Positions 1 to 8,396 of a DNA stretch of 12,397 nt are shown one piece after another (position 1 is the first letter of the stretch; the number at the start of each line of letters is the position of its first letter). Under the pieces are notes generated by a model. The model had not been told where the DNA came from. It saw only the letters and a program-made list of their open reading frames with translations, and made no database searches. Origin of the DNA: an uncultured Polymorphobacter sp. (GTDB lineage: Bacteria > Pseudomonadota > Alphaproteobacteria > Sphingomonadales > Sphingomonadaceae); the NCBI GenBank assembly GCA_937871645.1, contig CALMPZ010000175.1, positions 1-12,397 of the forward strand. The letters run 5' to 3'. Both the position numbers and the translations under genes were made by a program.

Positions 1-893
1 GGCAGGACAAGGTCTCGGTCAGCGCCGACATCGGCGGCCGCGTCATCGCCGTCGGCGTCACCGAAAGCCAGTCGATCAAGGCCGGCGACGTGCTCATTCG
101 CATCGATCCCGAACCGTTCCGCATCACACTGGCGCAGGCCGAGGCGGCGCTGGCTTCGGCACGGCTGCAGGTCCGCCAGTTGCGTGACACTTCGGGTGGC
201 AAGGGTGCCGATGTGCGCGGCAAGCGCGAGGCGGTGTCGTTCGCCGAAATCGATCTGCAGCGCCAGAAGGGCCTGCTCGACACCGGCTTCACGACGCGCG
301 CGCGCTATCAACAATCCGAACATGAACTCGCGCAGGCGCGCAGCGAGTTGGCCAGCGCCGAAGCCGAAGCCGCCAAGGCCAAGTCGGCGCTCGCCGCCGA
401 GGGCACATCGGCAGCGTCGATCGAGTCGCATCCTCTGGTGGCTGCCGCCCGTGCGACGCGCGACCGTGCGGCGCTCGACCTGCGGCGCACGACGATCTAC
501 GCGCCCGTTTCGGGCCGCGCCAGCCAGACCGAAAAGGTCCAGGTCGGGCAGATGATCTTCGCCGGCGTGCCGACGATGAGCCTGATGGTCGGCGACCACA
601 TGTGGGTCGAGGCGAATTTCAAGGAAACCGACCTTGAACGCATGCGCCCCGGTCAAAAGGCCAAAATCAAGCTCGATGCCTACCCCGGCTCGCCGCTCGA
701 CGGCCATGTCGTCAGCATCGGCGCCGGCACCGGCTCGGAATTCTCGGTGCTGCCGGCGCAGAACGCCACCGGCAACTGGGTCAAGGTCGTCCAGCGCGTG
801 CCGGTGCGCATCGCCATCAATTCGAAGCCGCCGCAGCCGCTGCTCGCCGGGCTGTCGGCGCATGTCACGGTTGACCTGCGTTCCGGTAGCTGA
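1..893 (+). CDS. emrA: EmrA/HlyD-type periplasmic adaptor of an efflux pump (5' end outside window)
   Basis: Membrane fusion (adaptor) subunit linking an inner-membrane DHA2 transporter to an outer-membrane channel for drug efflux. The frame is open from base 3, so the gene enters from the left; the GTG at 90 is internal. About 296 residues are visible. They begin with the first lipoyl half-motif (GGRVIAVGV...GDVLIRID), followed by a long Ala/Glu/Arg-rich coiled-coil hairpin and the second lipoyl half (IYAPVSGRASQ...VQVGQ). The beta-barrel segment has the EmrA-typical FKETDLERMRPGQ and a later LPAQNATGNWVKVVQRVPV stretch. The N-terminal membrane anchor lies off the window. The stop is 5 bases before the transporter start, so the two genes are one operon. 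The family call is firm; the substrate is unknown. Confidence 0.93.
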   Translation, partial: QDKVSVSADIGGRVIAVGVTESQSIKAGDVLIRIDPEPFRITLAQAEAALASARLQVRQLRDTSGGKGADVRGKREAVSFAEIDLQRQKGLLDTGFTTRARYQQSEHELAQARSELASAEAEAAKAKSALAAEGTSAASIESHPLVAAARATRDRAALDLRRTTIYAPVSGRASQTEKVQVGQMIFAGVPTMSLMVGDHMWVEANFKETDLERMRPGQKAKIKLDAYPGSPLDGHVVSIGAGTGSEFSVLPAQNATGNWVKVVQRVPVRIAINSKPPQPLLAGLSAHVTVDLRSGS

Positions 894-898
894 CCGGC

Positions 899-2452
899 GT
901 GGCGACCCACCCGCCCGAAGAAGAAGGCGTGATTGCGCCGAACGCGCTGGCGATCACCATGGTCGTCATGCTTGCGACCTTCATGCAGGTGCTCGATTCG
1001 ACGATCGCCAATGTCGCGCTGCCGCACATGCAGGCGAGCCTCGGTGCGGCCACCGACACCATCACCTGGGTACTGACCTCGTACATCGCCGCGTCTGCCA
1101 TCGCGACGCCGCTGACCGGTTGGCTCGCCGACAAGTTCGGCCGGCGCAAATTGTTCATCGCGGCGATTTCGGGCTTCGTCATCACCTCGATGATGTGCGG
1201 CATGGCACAATCGCTCAACCAGATGGTGGCGTTCCGCATGATGCAGGGCGCCAGCGGCGCCTTCCTCGTGCCGCTCGGCCAGGCGTTCCTGCTCGATGCC
1301 TATCCGCGCTCGCTGCACGGCAAGGCGATGGCGTGGTGGGGCGTCGGCGTCATGGTCGGGCCGGTGATGGGCCCGTTGCTCGGCGGCTGGCTGACCGACA
1401 ATTTCGACTGGCGCTGGGTGTTCTACGTCAACCTGCCCGTCGGCGGCCTGACGTTGCTCGGCGCGCTGATGTTCCTACGTGAGACGCCGACCGCGCACCG
1501 CCGCTTCGACATGTTCGGCTTCGTGTCGCTGAGCATCGGCTTGCTGGCGTTCCAGGTCATGCTCGACCGCGGCCAGCAGATCGACTGGTTCGATTCGTGG
1601 GAGGTGCGAATCGAGGCGATGCTCGCCGCAGCCGCCTTCTGGGTGTTCGGCGTCCACACCTTTGCCAAGGGCGACGGCATCCTCAACATGGCGCTGATCC
1701 GCGACCGCAACTGCGCCACCGGCTTCGTCTTCATCTTCATCGTCGGGATGATGATGGTGGCGACGACGGCGCTGCTGCCACCGATGCTGCAGGGGCTGTT
1801 CGGCTATCCGGTGCTGACCACCGGCATGGTGCTGGCGCCGCGCGGGCTCGGCACGATGTTCGGCATGATGCTGATGGGGCAGATCGTCGGCAAGGTCGAT
1901 CCGCGCTTCCTGCTGCTGTGCGGGCTGACGATGACCGGCGCCTCGATGTACTGGATGAGCCAGTTCAGCCCGCAGATGGACATGCAGCCGGTCATCTACA
2001 GCGGGCTGCTGCAGGGCTTCGGGCTGGGCTTCATGTTCGTGCCGCTCAACACCATCGCGTTTGCGACGCTGGCGCCGCAGTTCCGCACCGATGCCGCGAG
2101 CTTCTACAGCCTGTTGCGCAACATCGGCGGCTCGATCGGCGTGTCGATCGTCATCGGCACACTGGCGCGGCAGGTGCAGGTCGCGCACGCCGACATCGGC
2201 AGCGCGCTGACGCCGTTTTCGGTGCCGTTCGCCGAAGGCAATATGGCGCAGGCGCTCGGCCCCACCGGCGACACCGCGATGGCAATGCTCAATGCCGCCG
2301 TCACCGCGCAGGCGGCGATGGTCGGCTATATCGATGTGTTCCGCATGCTGATGTGGCTGACGGTCGCGGTGCTACCGCTGATGCTGTTCCTGCGGCCGCC
2401 AGCGCGCATCCAGCAGGCCGATGACGAAGCTGCGCACATGGTCATGGATTGA
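899..2452 (+). CDS. emrB: EmrB/QacA-type DHA2 drug:H+ antiporter
   Basis: Major facilitator transporter of the DHA2 family, normally 14 transmembrane segments, which exports lipophilic compounds through the EmrA adaptor at the expense of the proton gradient. The 517-aa length is typical. Visible motifs are the TM1 signature LDSTIANVALP (Asp33), MFS motif A GWLADKFGRRK at residues 74-84, and antiporter motif C (GVGVMVGPVMGPLLGG) at 148-163 with the following DWRWVFYVNLPVG loop. The start is GTG at 899, 5 bases after the emrA stop, with no clear Shine-Dalgarno sequence, which suggests translational coupling. No TetR or MarR regulator is visible inside the window. Substrate cannot be told from sequence. 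Confidence 0.93.
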   Translation: MATHPPEEEGVIAPNALAITMVVMLATFMQVLDSTIANVALPHMQASLGAATDTITWVLTSYIAASAIATPLTGWLADKFGRRKLFIAAISGFVITSMMCGMAQSLNQMVAFRMMQGASGAFLVPLGQAFLLDAYPRSLHGKAMAWWGVGVMVGPVMGPLLGGWLTDNFDWRWVFYVNLPVGGLTLLGALMFLRETPTAHRRFDMFGFVSLSIGLLAFQVMLDRGQQIDWFDSWEVRIEAMLAAAAFWVFGVHTFAKGDGILNMALIRDRNCATGFVFIFIVGMMMVATTALLPPMLQGLFGYPVLTTGMVLAPRGLGTMFGMMLMGQIVGKVDPRFLLLCGLTMTGASMYWMSQFSPQMDMQPVIYSGLLQGFGLGFMFVPLNTIAFATLAPQFRTDAASFYSLLRNIGGSIGVSIVIGTLARQVQVAHADIGSALTPFSVPFAEGNMAQALGPTGDTAMAMLNAAVTAQAAMVGYIDVFRMLMWLTVAVLPLMLFLRPPARIQQADDEAAHMVMD

Positions 2453-2509
2453 TAAAGTTTGTGGACGTGGCCGCGCCACTCCATCTATCGACTTAAAAAA
2501 ATCACCTAG

Positions 2510-3921
<1,412 letters not shown>

Positions 3922-3923
3922 GC

Positions 3924-4994
3924 ATGAATTGGCTGCGCCTCGCCGTGCCGCTGGTTGCCATATCGCTGGCAACCGGCGGCGCGGCGGGCGCGACCGAAAT
4001 CCCGGGGCCGAAGATGACCGCAGCCGATCCGCGCGAACAGCGCACTGCCGTGATGCCCGACTTCACCTTCGCCGATGGCCGCAGCCAGCCGCTGCGCATT
4101 GCTTATCGCGCCTTTGGCACCCCGCATCGCGGCAGCGACGGCAGCATCGACAATGCCGTGCTGCTGCTCCACGGCACCGGCGGCAGCAGCGCCGCTTTCC
4201 TCGATCCCAAGTTTGAAAAGCGCCTGTATGCGGCGGGTGCGCCGCTCGATCTGGCGAAGACCTATGTCGTCCTCGTCGACGCCATCGGCACCGGCGGTTC
4301 AAGCAAGCCCAGCGACGGCGCCGGGCGCAATTTCCCGCACTATGACTATCACGACATGGTGGTGGCGCAGGCGCATGTGGTGCGCCGGACGCTGGGCATC
4401 CGCAAGCTGCGGCTGGTGCTCGGCATCTCGATGGGCGGCTCGAATGCCTGGCTGTGGGCGACCGAGTTTCCCGATCTGGCGGGCACGGTGATCGCGCTGT
4501 CGTCGCTGCCGGTCAAGCCGACGGGGCGCAACCTGTTGTGGCGCGTTGCCAGCCGCGACGCGCTGCTCGCCGACCCGGCACCGGGCGGTGCTGGCGTCAA
4601 AACCGCGAATGCAATCAGTGCCTTGGTGATGGTGGCGCCGCCGGCGCTCAGGATGTTCGTGCCGGGCGCCAAGGCCGCCGAGGTGGTAATGGCGGGCCAG
4701 GCGCCGGCGAGCGACGGGCTCGATCTGGCTTGGCAGCTCGATGCGGTGCGGACCTACGACCCGCAGCCGCGCCTCGATGCGGTGACGGCGCGCGTCGTCA
4801 ATCTCAACTTCGCCGATGACCCGCTGTATCCGCCCGAAACCGATCCGATGCCGGAAATCGTCAAGCAATTCCCGAACATCAAGACGGTCGTGGTGCCGGC
4901 GTCGGACGTGACGATGGGGCACATGACGCTGGGCGAGCCCAAAGTATGGCTGCCCTATGTCGAGGCCGATATCCGCGCGGTGCTGGCGCGCTGA
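3924..4994 (+). CDS. Exported alpha/beta hydrolase, homoserine acetyltransferase (MetX)-like
   Basis: Alpha/beta-hydrolase fold protein of the MetX-like branch. The N-terminus is a signal peptide: short basic start, hydrophobic core at about residues 5-18, small residues GGAAGA before TE at 24-25. It is therefore probably periplasmic, unlike biosynthetic MetX, which is cytoplasmic. Visible elements are the oxyanion-hole LLHGTGGSS at 81-89, VDAIGTGGSSKPSD at 118-131, the nucleophile elbow GISMGGS with Ser169, an acid candidate FADDP at 297-300 (Asp298/299), and GHMTLG with His333. All three catalytic positions are present and the 356-aa length is complete. It starts 2 bases after the epimerase stop, so it is the third gene of the cluster. 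A hydrolase or acyltransferase role is likely; the substrate is unknown. Confidence 0.85.
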   Translation: MNWLRLAVPLVAISLATGGAAGATEIPGPKMTAADPREQRTAVMPDFTFADGRSQPLRIAYRAFGTPHRGSDGSIDNAVLLLHGTGGSSAAFLDPKFEKRLYAAGAPLDLAKTYVVLVDAIGTGGSSKPSDGAGRNFPHYDYHDMVVAQAHVVRRTLGIRKLRLVLGISMGGSNAWLWATEFPDLAGTVIALSSLPVKPTGRNLLWRVASRDALLADPAPGGAGVKTANAISALVMVAPPALRMFVPGAKAAEVVMAGQAPASDGLDLAWQLDAVRTYDPQPRLDAVTARVVNLNFADDPLYPPETDPMPEIVKQFPNIKTVVVPASDVTMGHMTLGEPKVWLPYVEADIRAVLAR

Positions 4995-5008
4995 GGCGCC
5001 AGCACCGC
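4977..5008. terminator. 13-bp perfect hairpin between convergent genes
   Basis: GCGGTGCTGGCGC at 4977-4989 is exactly complementary to GCGCCAGCACCGC at 4996-5008, leaving a 6-base loop (4990-4995) that holds most of the hydrolase stop codon. The stem lies between convergent genes. On the plus strand it is followed by CGGGTTTCTATT, a poor T tract, so it is an imperfect intrinsic terminator that may serve both directions. Confidence 0.55.
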
Positions 5009-5015
5009 CGGGTTT

Positions 5016-5396
5016 CTATTCCGAACGGCGGCCGCTGATCAGCCAGCCGAGCAGGAAACCGACAGCAACGCCGCCGAGCAGCGTCACGACGGGCTGTTCC
5101 TGAACCTGTGCCTTGACCGTGGTGGTCGCCTTGTCGGCATAACGGCGCGTCGTTTCGCGGGCGCGATCGACATATTCGGGGGCTTCTTCGGCGATTTCGT
5201 GCGCCTTGGCACGGGCGCGCTCAAAGCCTTCACTGGCCTTTTCGCGTGCGGTGCCAAAGGCTTCCTGCGCCTTGCCCTTGACGCTTTCGACGACGCCGGC
5301 AATGCGCGTCGAATTGTCGCCGAGCGCGGCACCGAGCTGGGCTTCGGCCTGGCCGGCAATGTCCTTGATCCGGCCTTCGATCTGATCGCTGTTCAT
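5016..5396 (-). CDS. CsbD/DUF883-like stress protein with C-terminal membrane anchor
   Basis: 126-aa protein. I start it at the ATG at 5396 because AGGAG lies 8 bases upstream and the product then opens with the CsbD-like MNSDQIEGRIKDIAGQ; a longer frame to 5474 has no support. The N-terminal third is CsbD-like (EGRIKDIAGQAEAQLG). The middle is a charged Ala/Glu/Lys/Arg helix with recurring K-A/E-x-A spacing, probably coiled coil. The C-terminus is one glycine-zipper membrane segment (VVTLLGGVAVGFLLGWLISG) ending in basic GRRSE, as in DUF883/YqjD-ElaB proteins. Such proteins are generally induced in stress or stationary phase and YqjD is reported to associate with ribosomes; that role here is inference. 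I found no convincing EcfG-type promoter upstream. Confidence 0.8.
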   Translation of the reverse strand: MNSDQIEGRIKDIAGQAEAQLGAALGDNSTRIAGVVESVKGKAQEAFGTAREKASEGFERARAKAHEIAEEAPEYVDRARETTRRYADKATTTVKAQVQEQPVVTLLGGVAVGFLLGWLISGRRSE

Positions 5397-5450
5397 GGGG
5401 TCTGCTCCTGATGGGGGTTCAAACTGGATTACCGATATGGGAACGAAAGG

Positions 5451-5474
5451 TTGCATCGCCAAGCGAGGATGCAA
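5451..5474. other. Short inverted repeat between csbD-like gene and arfB remnant
   Basis: TTGCATC (5451-5457) and GATGCAA (5468-5474) form a 7-bp stem with a 10-base loop, followed on the plus strand by TCAATTTTT. It could be a weak terminator or a regulatory site in the 142-base gap upstream of the csbD-like gene. The stem is short and may be chance. Nothing else is recognised in 5397-5538. Confidence 0.25.
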
Positions 5475-5538
5475 TCAATTTTTCACAATAGCACGACGGG
5501 CCGCCGATTTCGCCGGTCAAAGCGAAGCAATGGCCAAG

Positions 5539-5879
5539 TCAATCGTCGCGAACACGCCCCCTGCCCGCCTTGACGCCCGACCGCACGGCTTTCGATTCGA
5601 GCCGCCGGGTCTTCGACCCCAAAGTCGGCTTGGTCGCCCGTCGTCGCACCGGGCGCACCGCTGCCTTGGCGATCAGCTCGACCAGCCGTTCGCGTGCATC
5701 GGCACGGTTGCGTTCCTGCGTGCGGTGGCTTTGCGCGGTCAGCACCAGCACGCCGTCGCTGGTCAGCCGGCTCCCCGCAAGCCGCATCAGCCGCACTGCA
5801 ACGTCATTGGGCAGGTTCGGCGACCGCCGCACATCGAAGCGCAACTGCACCGCGGTCGAGACCTTGTTGACGTTCTACC
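5539..5879 (-). pseudogene. arfB: Resident arfB, 3' remnant cut at the GGQ motif
   Basis: C-terminal two-thirds of a peptidyl-tRNA hydrolase ArfB (YaeJ). Reading minus-strand codons from about 5877 gives a stop TAG where the Gln of GGQ belongs, then NVNKVSTAVQLRFDVRRS and the whole remaining protein including the basic tail (RRATKPTLGSKTRRLESK...). Homology ends abruptly at 5879; the bases beyond do not encode the N-terminal half. The G+C content is high like the core genes on the left, so this is probably the original chromosomal copy. It lacks a proper start codon (only an internal GTG at 5850) and the catalytic loop, so it should be inactive. It matches the adjacent full copy at about 60% of residues by eye. 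Confidence 0.82.
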
Positions 5880-5907
5880 AAGTCACTGCGGATTTAGTAG
5901 CATGATA

Positions 5908-6327
5908 TCAATCATGTATGGGCTTTGCACGACTTGCCTTGACGTTCGAGCGCACGCCTTTACTTTCAAGACGCTTCAACTTGGCTGCCCTCGACACCTT
6001 GGTAGGACGACGTTTCACCGGGGCAATCTCCGCTTCGGCGATGAGGGCAACTAGCCTTTGCAGGGCATCCTCCCTGTTGCGCATCTGGGACCGGTGCACC
6101 TGCGAAAAGATCACTATCTCCCCGTTCAGGGTCAGCCTCGATCCGGCGAGCTTCATTAGTCGCACAGCGACAGCATCGCTTAGGCTTGGTGAACGCCTTG
6201 CGTCGAATCGCAACTCAACAGCACTCGACGTCTTGTTGACCTTCTGACCTCCGCTGCCGCTCGCCTTGACGAATGTCTCGACGATCTCACTTTCATCTAT
6301 GCTCAGTGTGGAGGAAATTTCGATCAT
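5908..6327 (-). CDS. arfB: Peptidyl-tRNA hydrolase ArfB (ribosome rescue), complete second copy
   Basis: Release-factor-like protein that rescues stalled ribosomes by hydrolysing peptidyl-tRNA with its GGQ loop; the basic C-terminal tail is known to sit in the empty mRNA channel. I start at ATG 6327 (139 aa, the usual size) because MIEISSTLSIDESEIVETF matches ArfB N-termini; the longer frame from GTG 6369 adds 14 unmatched residues. Visible are KASGSGGQKVNKTSSAVELRFD with the intact GGQ, the AVRLMKLAGSRLT core and the Lys/Arg tail RRPTKVSRAAKLKRLESKG. Base composition is clearly lower in G+C than the remnant next to it, pointing to a foreign origin. Its stop is about 28 bases from the broken copy, in the same orientation. 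Confidence 0.9.
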   Translation of the reverse strand: MIEISSTLSIDESEIVETFVKASGSGGQKVNKTSSAVELRFDARRSPSLSDAVAVRLMKLAGSRLTLNGEIVIFSQVHRSQMRNREDALQRLVALIAEAEIAPVKRRPTKVSRAAKLKRLESKGVRSNVKASRAKPIHD

Positions 6328-6424
6328 AGGTTTTTCTAGCCGAGTGAGAGTTTTCAGCAAGCCTTCCACCTAGCGCAAAGTCACGTTCTCATAATCGGAA
6401 ACGATTTGAGAGATCGGGTATTCG

Positions 6425-6910
6425 TCAATGATTTCGTGATGCAATGACAAGGTTCGTTTCGTGGATTGAGAACCAGTCGAAAAGCTCGCCAAACGCGTTC
6501 ACGCGGTACAGAAAGCGCTGGTAGTGCCCAACGTCCTCGTACATCGGCTTCTCTTTGGTAGGATTGCGTGACGCGGGCCGCCCTTGGGGAACCTCCCATC
6601 GCAAGCACACATGGGAGACGCCCGCCCATAGCTTCAGCGCCAAAGCCCACGCCTCGAATGCGGCCTCATTCGACTGCATGTTTGCGATTGTTGCCTCCCA
6701 TCGCATTGTCATCAATACGTGCGCAGGGTCAACGAGCTCAGTAAAATCAATAGACTTTGGTAGCGGAACTCTATCGTTGCAGCTCGCGGTCTGCATACTT
6801 TCAACGAGTTTGGCTTTAAACTTCGTGTCAGTCGGTATCATAAGGTCGTCCCCCAGCATCAAGATCGAACACGAGCAAATCAAGAATTTTTGCTGCCCGT
6901 CTATATTCAC
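6425..6910 (-). CDS. Hypothetical protein, 161 aa or shorter
   Basis: I do not recognise this protein. No signal peptide or membrane segment is evident. It is rich in aromatic residues in its second half, with segments such as EAWALALKLWAGVSHVCLRWE and HYQRFLYRVNAFGELFDWF, which suggests a compact soluble domain. The start is uncertain: GTG 6910 gives 161 aa with poor ribosome-site support. ATG 6859 is an alternative. ATG 6841 has GGGGGA 7 bases upstream and gives 138 aa. It reads in the same direction as the arfB copy and ends 97 bases before it, so the two could be co-transcribed. Base composition is intermediate, unlike the core genes to the left. Confidence 0.6.
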   Translation of the reverse strand: MNIDGQQKFLICSCSILMLGDDLMIPTDTKFKAKLVESMQTASCNDRVPLPKSIDFTELVDPAHVLMTMRWEATIANMQSNEAAFEAWALALKLWAGVSHVCLRWEVPQGRPASRNPTKEKPMYEDVGHYQRFLYRVNAFGELFDWFSIHETNLVIASRNH

Positions 6911-6923
6911 TTGAGGGGCCTAG

Positions 6924-6999
6924 AAATTAACACCAATGAAAAATTTTGTTATTTTGGTGCAATTCTGCAACACTCAGAATTATCCAATTTGGTGTAAAT
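6924..6999. promoter_or_regulatory. Three TTGGTG(T/C)-AAT elements in an AT-rich gap
   Basis: The AT-rich gap 6911-7082 holds three related words: ATTGGTGTTAATTT on the minus strand (6924-6937), TTTTGGTGCAAT (6952-6963) and TTTGGTGTAAAT (6988-6999). The first two form an imperfect inverted pair; the second and third are direct copies 36 bases apart. They lie just upstream of the 6425-6910 gene, so they may be operator sites. No known regulator is assigned, and AT-rich chance matches are possible. Confidence 0.3.
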
Positions 7000-7082
7000 G
7001 GTTCGTACAGTATTGGCATTTTTCGGCTAGATATTCCAATTTCGATTCCCACCGTGTATCTAAGTGCCGACAAGGACGAAAC

Positions 7083-7238
7083 ATGTGGACCATAGCGGCG
7101 AGCCGTTCCGCCCGTGTCGACCCCATATTGATTGTGGTTGTGGCGCAGTGCTTTTGCTTCAACGTCGGCCCCACGGTTACTGATATAGTGACGGGCGACC
7201 CGTCAGGGCCGCCCGCGCCAATACCGCATCCCGTCTGA
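7083..7238 (+). CDS. Small ORF, 51 aa, unknown
   Basis: The ATG at 7083 has AAGGA 6 bases upstream (7072-7076), a good ribosome site, and opens a 51-residue frame. The product has a short basic N-terminus, a hydrophobic run (ILIVVVAQCFCF) and a Pro-rich end (PSGPPAPIPHPV). This could be a signal-peptide-like or single-pass peptide. The end overlaps the PEP-CTERM remnant on the other strand. The frame continues open upstream to 6936 but that part looks non-coding. No homologue is recognised; it may be a fragment. Confidence 0.3.
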   Translation: MWTIAASRSARVDPILIVVVAQCFCFNVGPTVTDIVTGDPSGPPAPIPHPV

Positions 7239-7346
7239 ACTATGCAGCGGGGCTGCCCGACGACGCGCGCGTAGTGTAGCGCCGACCATGCCAAAGCCAG
7301 TGATCATCAATGCCCAGATTGCTGGGTCATGGACCGAGCCTTGAGT
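7203..7346 (-). pseudogene. C-terminal PEP-CTERM sorting-signal remnant
   Basis: The minus-strand frame encodes VHDPAIWALMITGFGMVGATLRARRR at 7334-7257. This is the layout of a proteobacterial PEP-CTERM tail: a PEP-like triplet, PxxW, a hydrophobic membrane segment with GFGxxG and an Arg cluster. Sphingomonads often have VPEPAxWAMMIxGFGxxGxxxRRR. Here PEP has become HDP, and no exported protein body is found upstream: the frame to 7430 is AT-rich, lacks a signal peptide and looks unrelated. I read it as the decayed 3' end of a surface-sorted protein. Nothing else is recognised in 7347-7458. Confidence 0.5.
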
Positions 7347-7458
7347 ATCGCCTAAGACAGATTCCATTATAGAGCATTTATGTGCAACTCGTCGATACAA
7401 TTTGTAGTTAAATATCATTCTAGAAAGCAATGAGCAGACAATGATATATCTTACACAA

Positions 7459-8178
7459 CTAGTGGCATTTTTCCTGAAATTTTGATATTACATCCGTGGC
7501 ATCATTTAATGATATTTCATAACTTTTTGTACTCCATGGGAACTTGATAGAAAATGATCGTGCTGATTTTAAATCATATAGTAATTTTCGGATTTTGCTG
7601 TCGTCCAATCCTAACCAGTTGAATGAATATACATTTTTTACGTTAGGTTCCGAACTATCTCTCACGCCCATCGAAAATTCAACAACAACATCATCGATAA
7701 TAAGTTCAACTGGTGTATTTTCGAATGGATCTTCATCTGGTTTTGGCGTAAGAATAATCATAATTACGCTTTTTGCAGAATCTTCGCATATGAAACCGAT
7801 ATAATCTACGTTATTATTGACCATTATTGAGTCGCTAGCAGCAATATATTCCCAATTATAGTTTTTAATGTAACTATTATCACTATGTGATAAAGTGCTT
7901 CCAGATATAGATTCAGAATCATTGACATCGCGCGCATTATTGAGCGATATTTCTGGATCTATTTCAGCGAAACTGGGCGTTTTTATTTGGTCATCGATCT
8001 CAACTGTTTGATTTTTATATTTTTTTCCTGCGACGTCATTTTTGTTTTTATTAACCGACGGACCTGAAATGCTATCACTGTCTTTGATTGTATTTGTATT
8101 ATCGCCGCACCCCGCCAACAACAAATTTGCTGATAGATATAAAATTTGAATGTAGAACTTTTTTCTCAATCGAGACAT
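7459..8178 (-). CDS. AT-rich lipoprotein of unknown function
   Basis: 239-aa predicted lipoprotein. The N-terminus is basic (MSRLRKKFY), then a hydrophobic stretch ends in the lipobox LLLAGC with acceptor Cys24. A long polar, Asn/Ser/Asp/Lys-rich linker (about 25-105) follows. The C-terminal domain (about 108-238) begins with NWEY...SDSIM and has paired cysteines (one in the GFICED segment, one at the end in EKCH). This W/D/Cys layout is reminiscent of small exported domains, but I cannot name a family. GC is about one third (20 of 60 in one line counted), far below every neighbour, and codon use is Asn/Ile/Lys rich, a strong sign of recent transfer from a low-GC source. It has its own sigma70-like promoter and no operon partner. 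Confidence 0.75.
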   Translation of the reverse strand: MSRLRKKFYIQILYLSANLLLAGCGDNTNTIKDSDSISGPSVNKNKNDVAGKKYKNQTVEIDDQIKTPSFAEIDPEISLNNARDVNDSESISGSTLSHSDNSYIKNYNWEYIAASDSIMVNNNVDYIGFICEDSAKSVIMIILTPKPDEDPFENTPVELIIDDVVVEFSMGVRDSSEPNVKNVYSFNWLGLDDSKIRKLLYDLKSARSFSIKFPWSTKSYEISLNDATDVISKFQEKCH

Positions 8179-8251
8179 TTATGTCATATCCAATATATTA
8201 GGAATTTTTGTTACGTATCATCTCCGTCAAACACATATTCACCGACGAAAT

Positions 8252-8279
8252 AGTATAAATCACAAGTTAAATACGTCAA
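8252..8279 (-). promoter_or_regulatory. Sigma70-like promoter of the lipoprotein gene
   Basis: On the minus strand TTGACG (8279-8274) is followed after 16 bases by TATACT (8257-8252), each one mismatch from the consensus. Predicted transcription starts near 8245, leaving about 66 bases before the lipoprotein ATG at 8178. The rest of the gap 8179-8393 shows only one 29-codon ORF. Confidence 0.6.
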
Positions 8280-8282
8280 ATT

Positions 8283-8372
8283 ATGTTGGAAGAGAATTCG
8301 GATATTCAGAATGCTCTGTTTGCCCACCTCAAGAAATTTATGCGCTTGATGTCGGGCATTTTTACGAAGTAA
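8283..8372 (+). CDS. Possible 29-aa peptide ORF
   Basis: ATG 8283 opens a 29-codon frame ending at TAA 8370-8372, preceded by an in-frame TAA. The peptide (MLEENSDIQNALFAHLKK then FMRLMSGIFTK) is an amphipathic-helix-like sequence. It has no ribosome site and lies back to back with the lipoprotein promoter. It could be a small peptide or noise. Confidence 0.15.
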   Translation: MLEENSDIQNALFAHLKKFMRLMSGIFTK

Positions 8373-8396
8373 CACTATTACTATGCGCGGAACTCA

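Noticed and set aside
634..1482. 282-codon plus-strand frame overlapping emrA and emrB
   Set aside because: Arg/Ala-rich shadow of two well-supported genes; no motif and no start context.
1475..2188. 237-codon minus-strand frame inside emrB
   Set aside because: His/Arg/Glu-rich translation antisense to membrane helices; a shadow frame.
2459..2490. Promoter TTGTGG-17-CATCTA upstream of the oxidoreductase
   Set aside because: Both boxes match the consensus poorly; not enough to report.
5395..6054. 219-codon plus-strand frame
   Set aside because: Antisense to both arfB copies, whose GGQ motif and basic tail are unambiguous.
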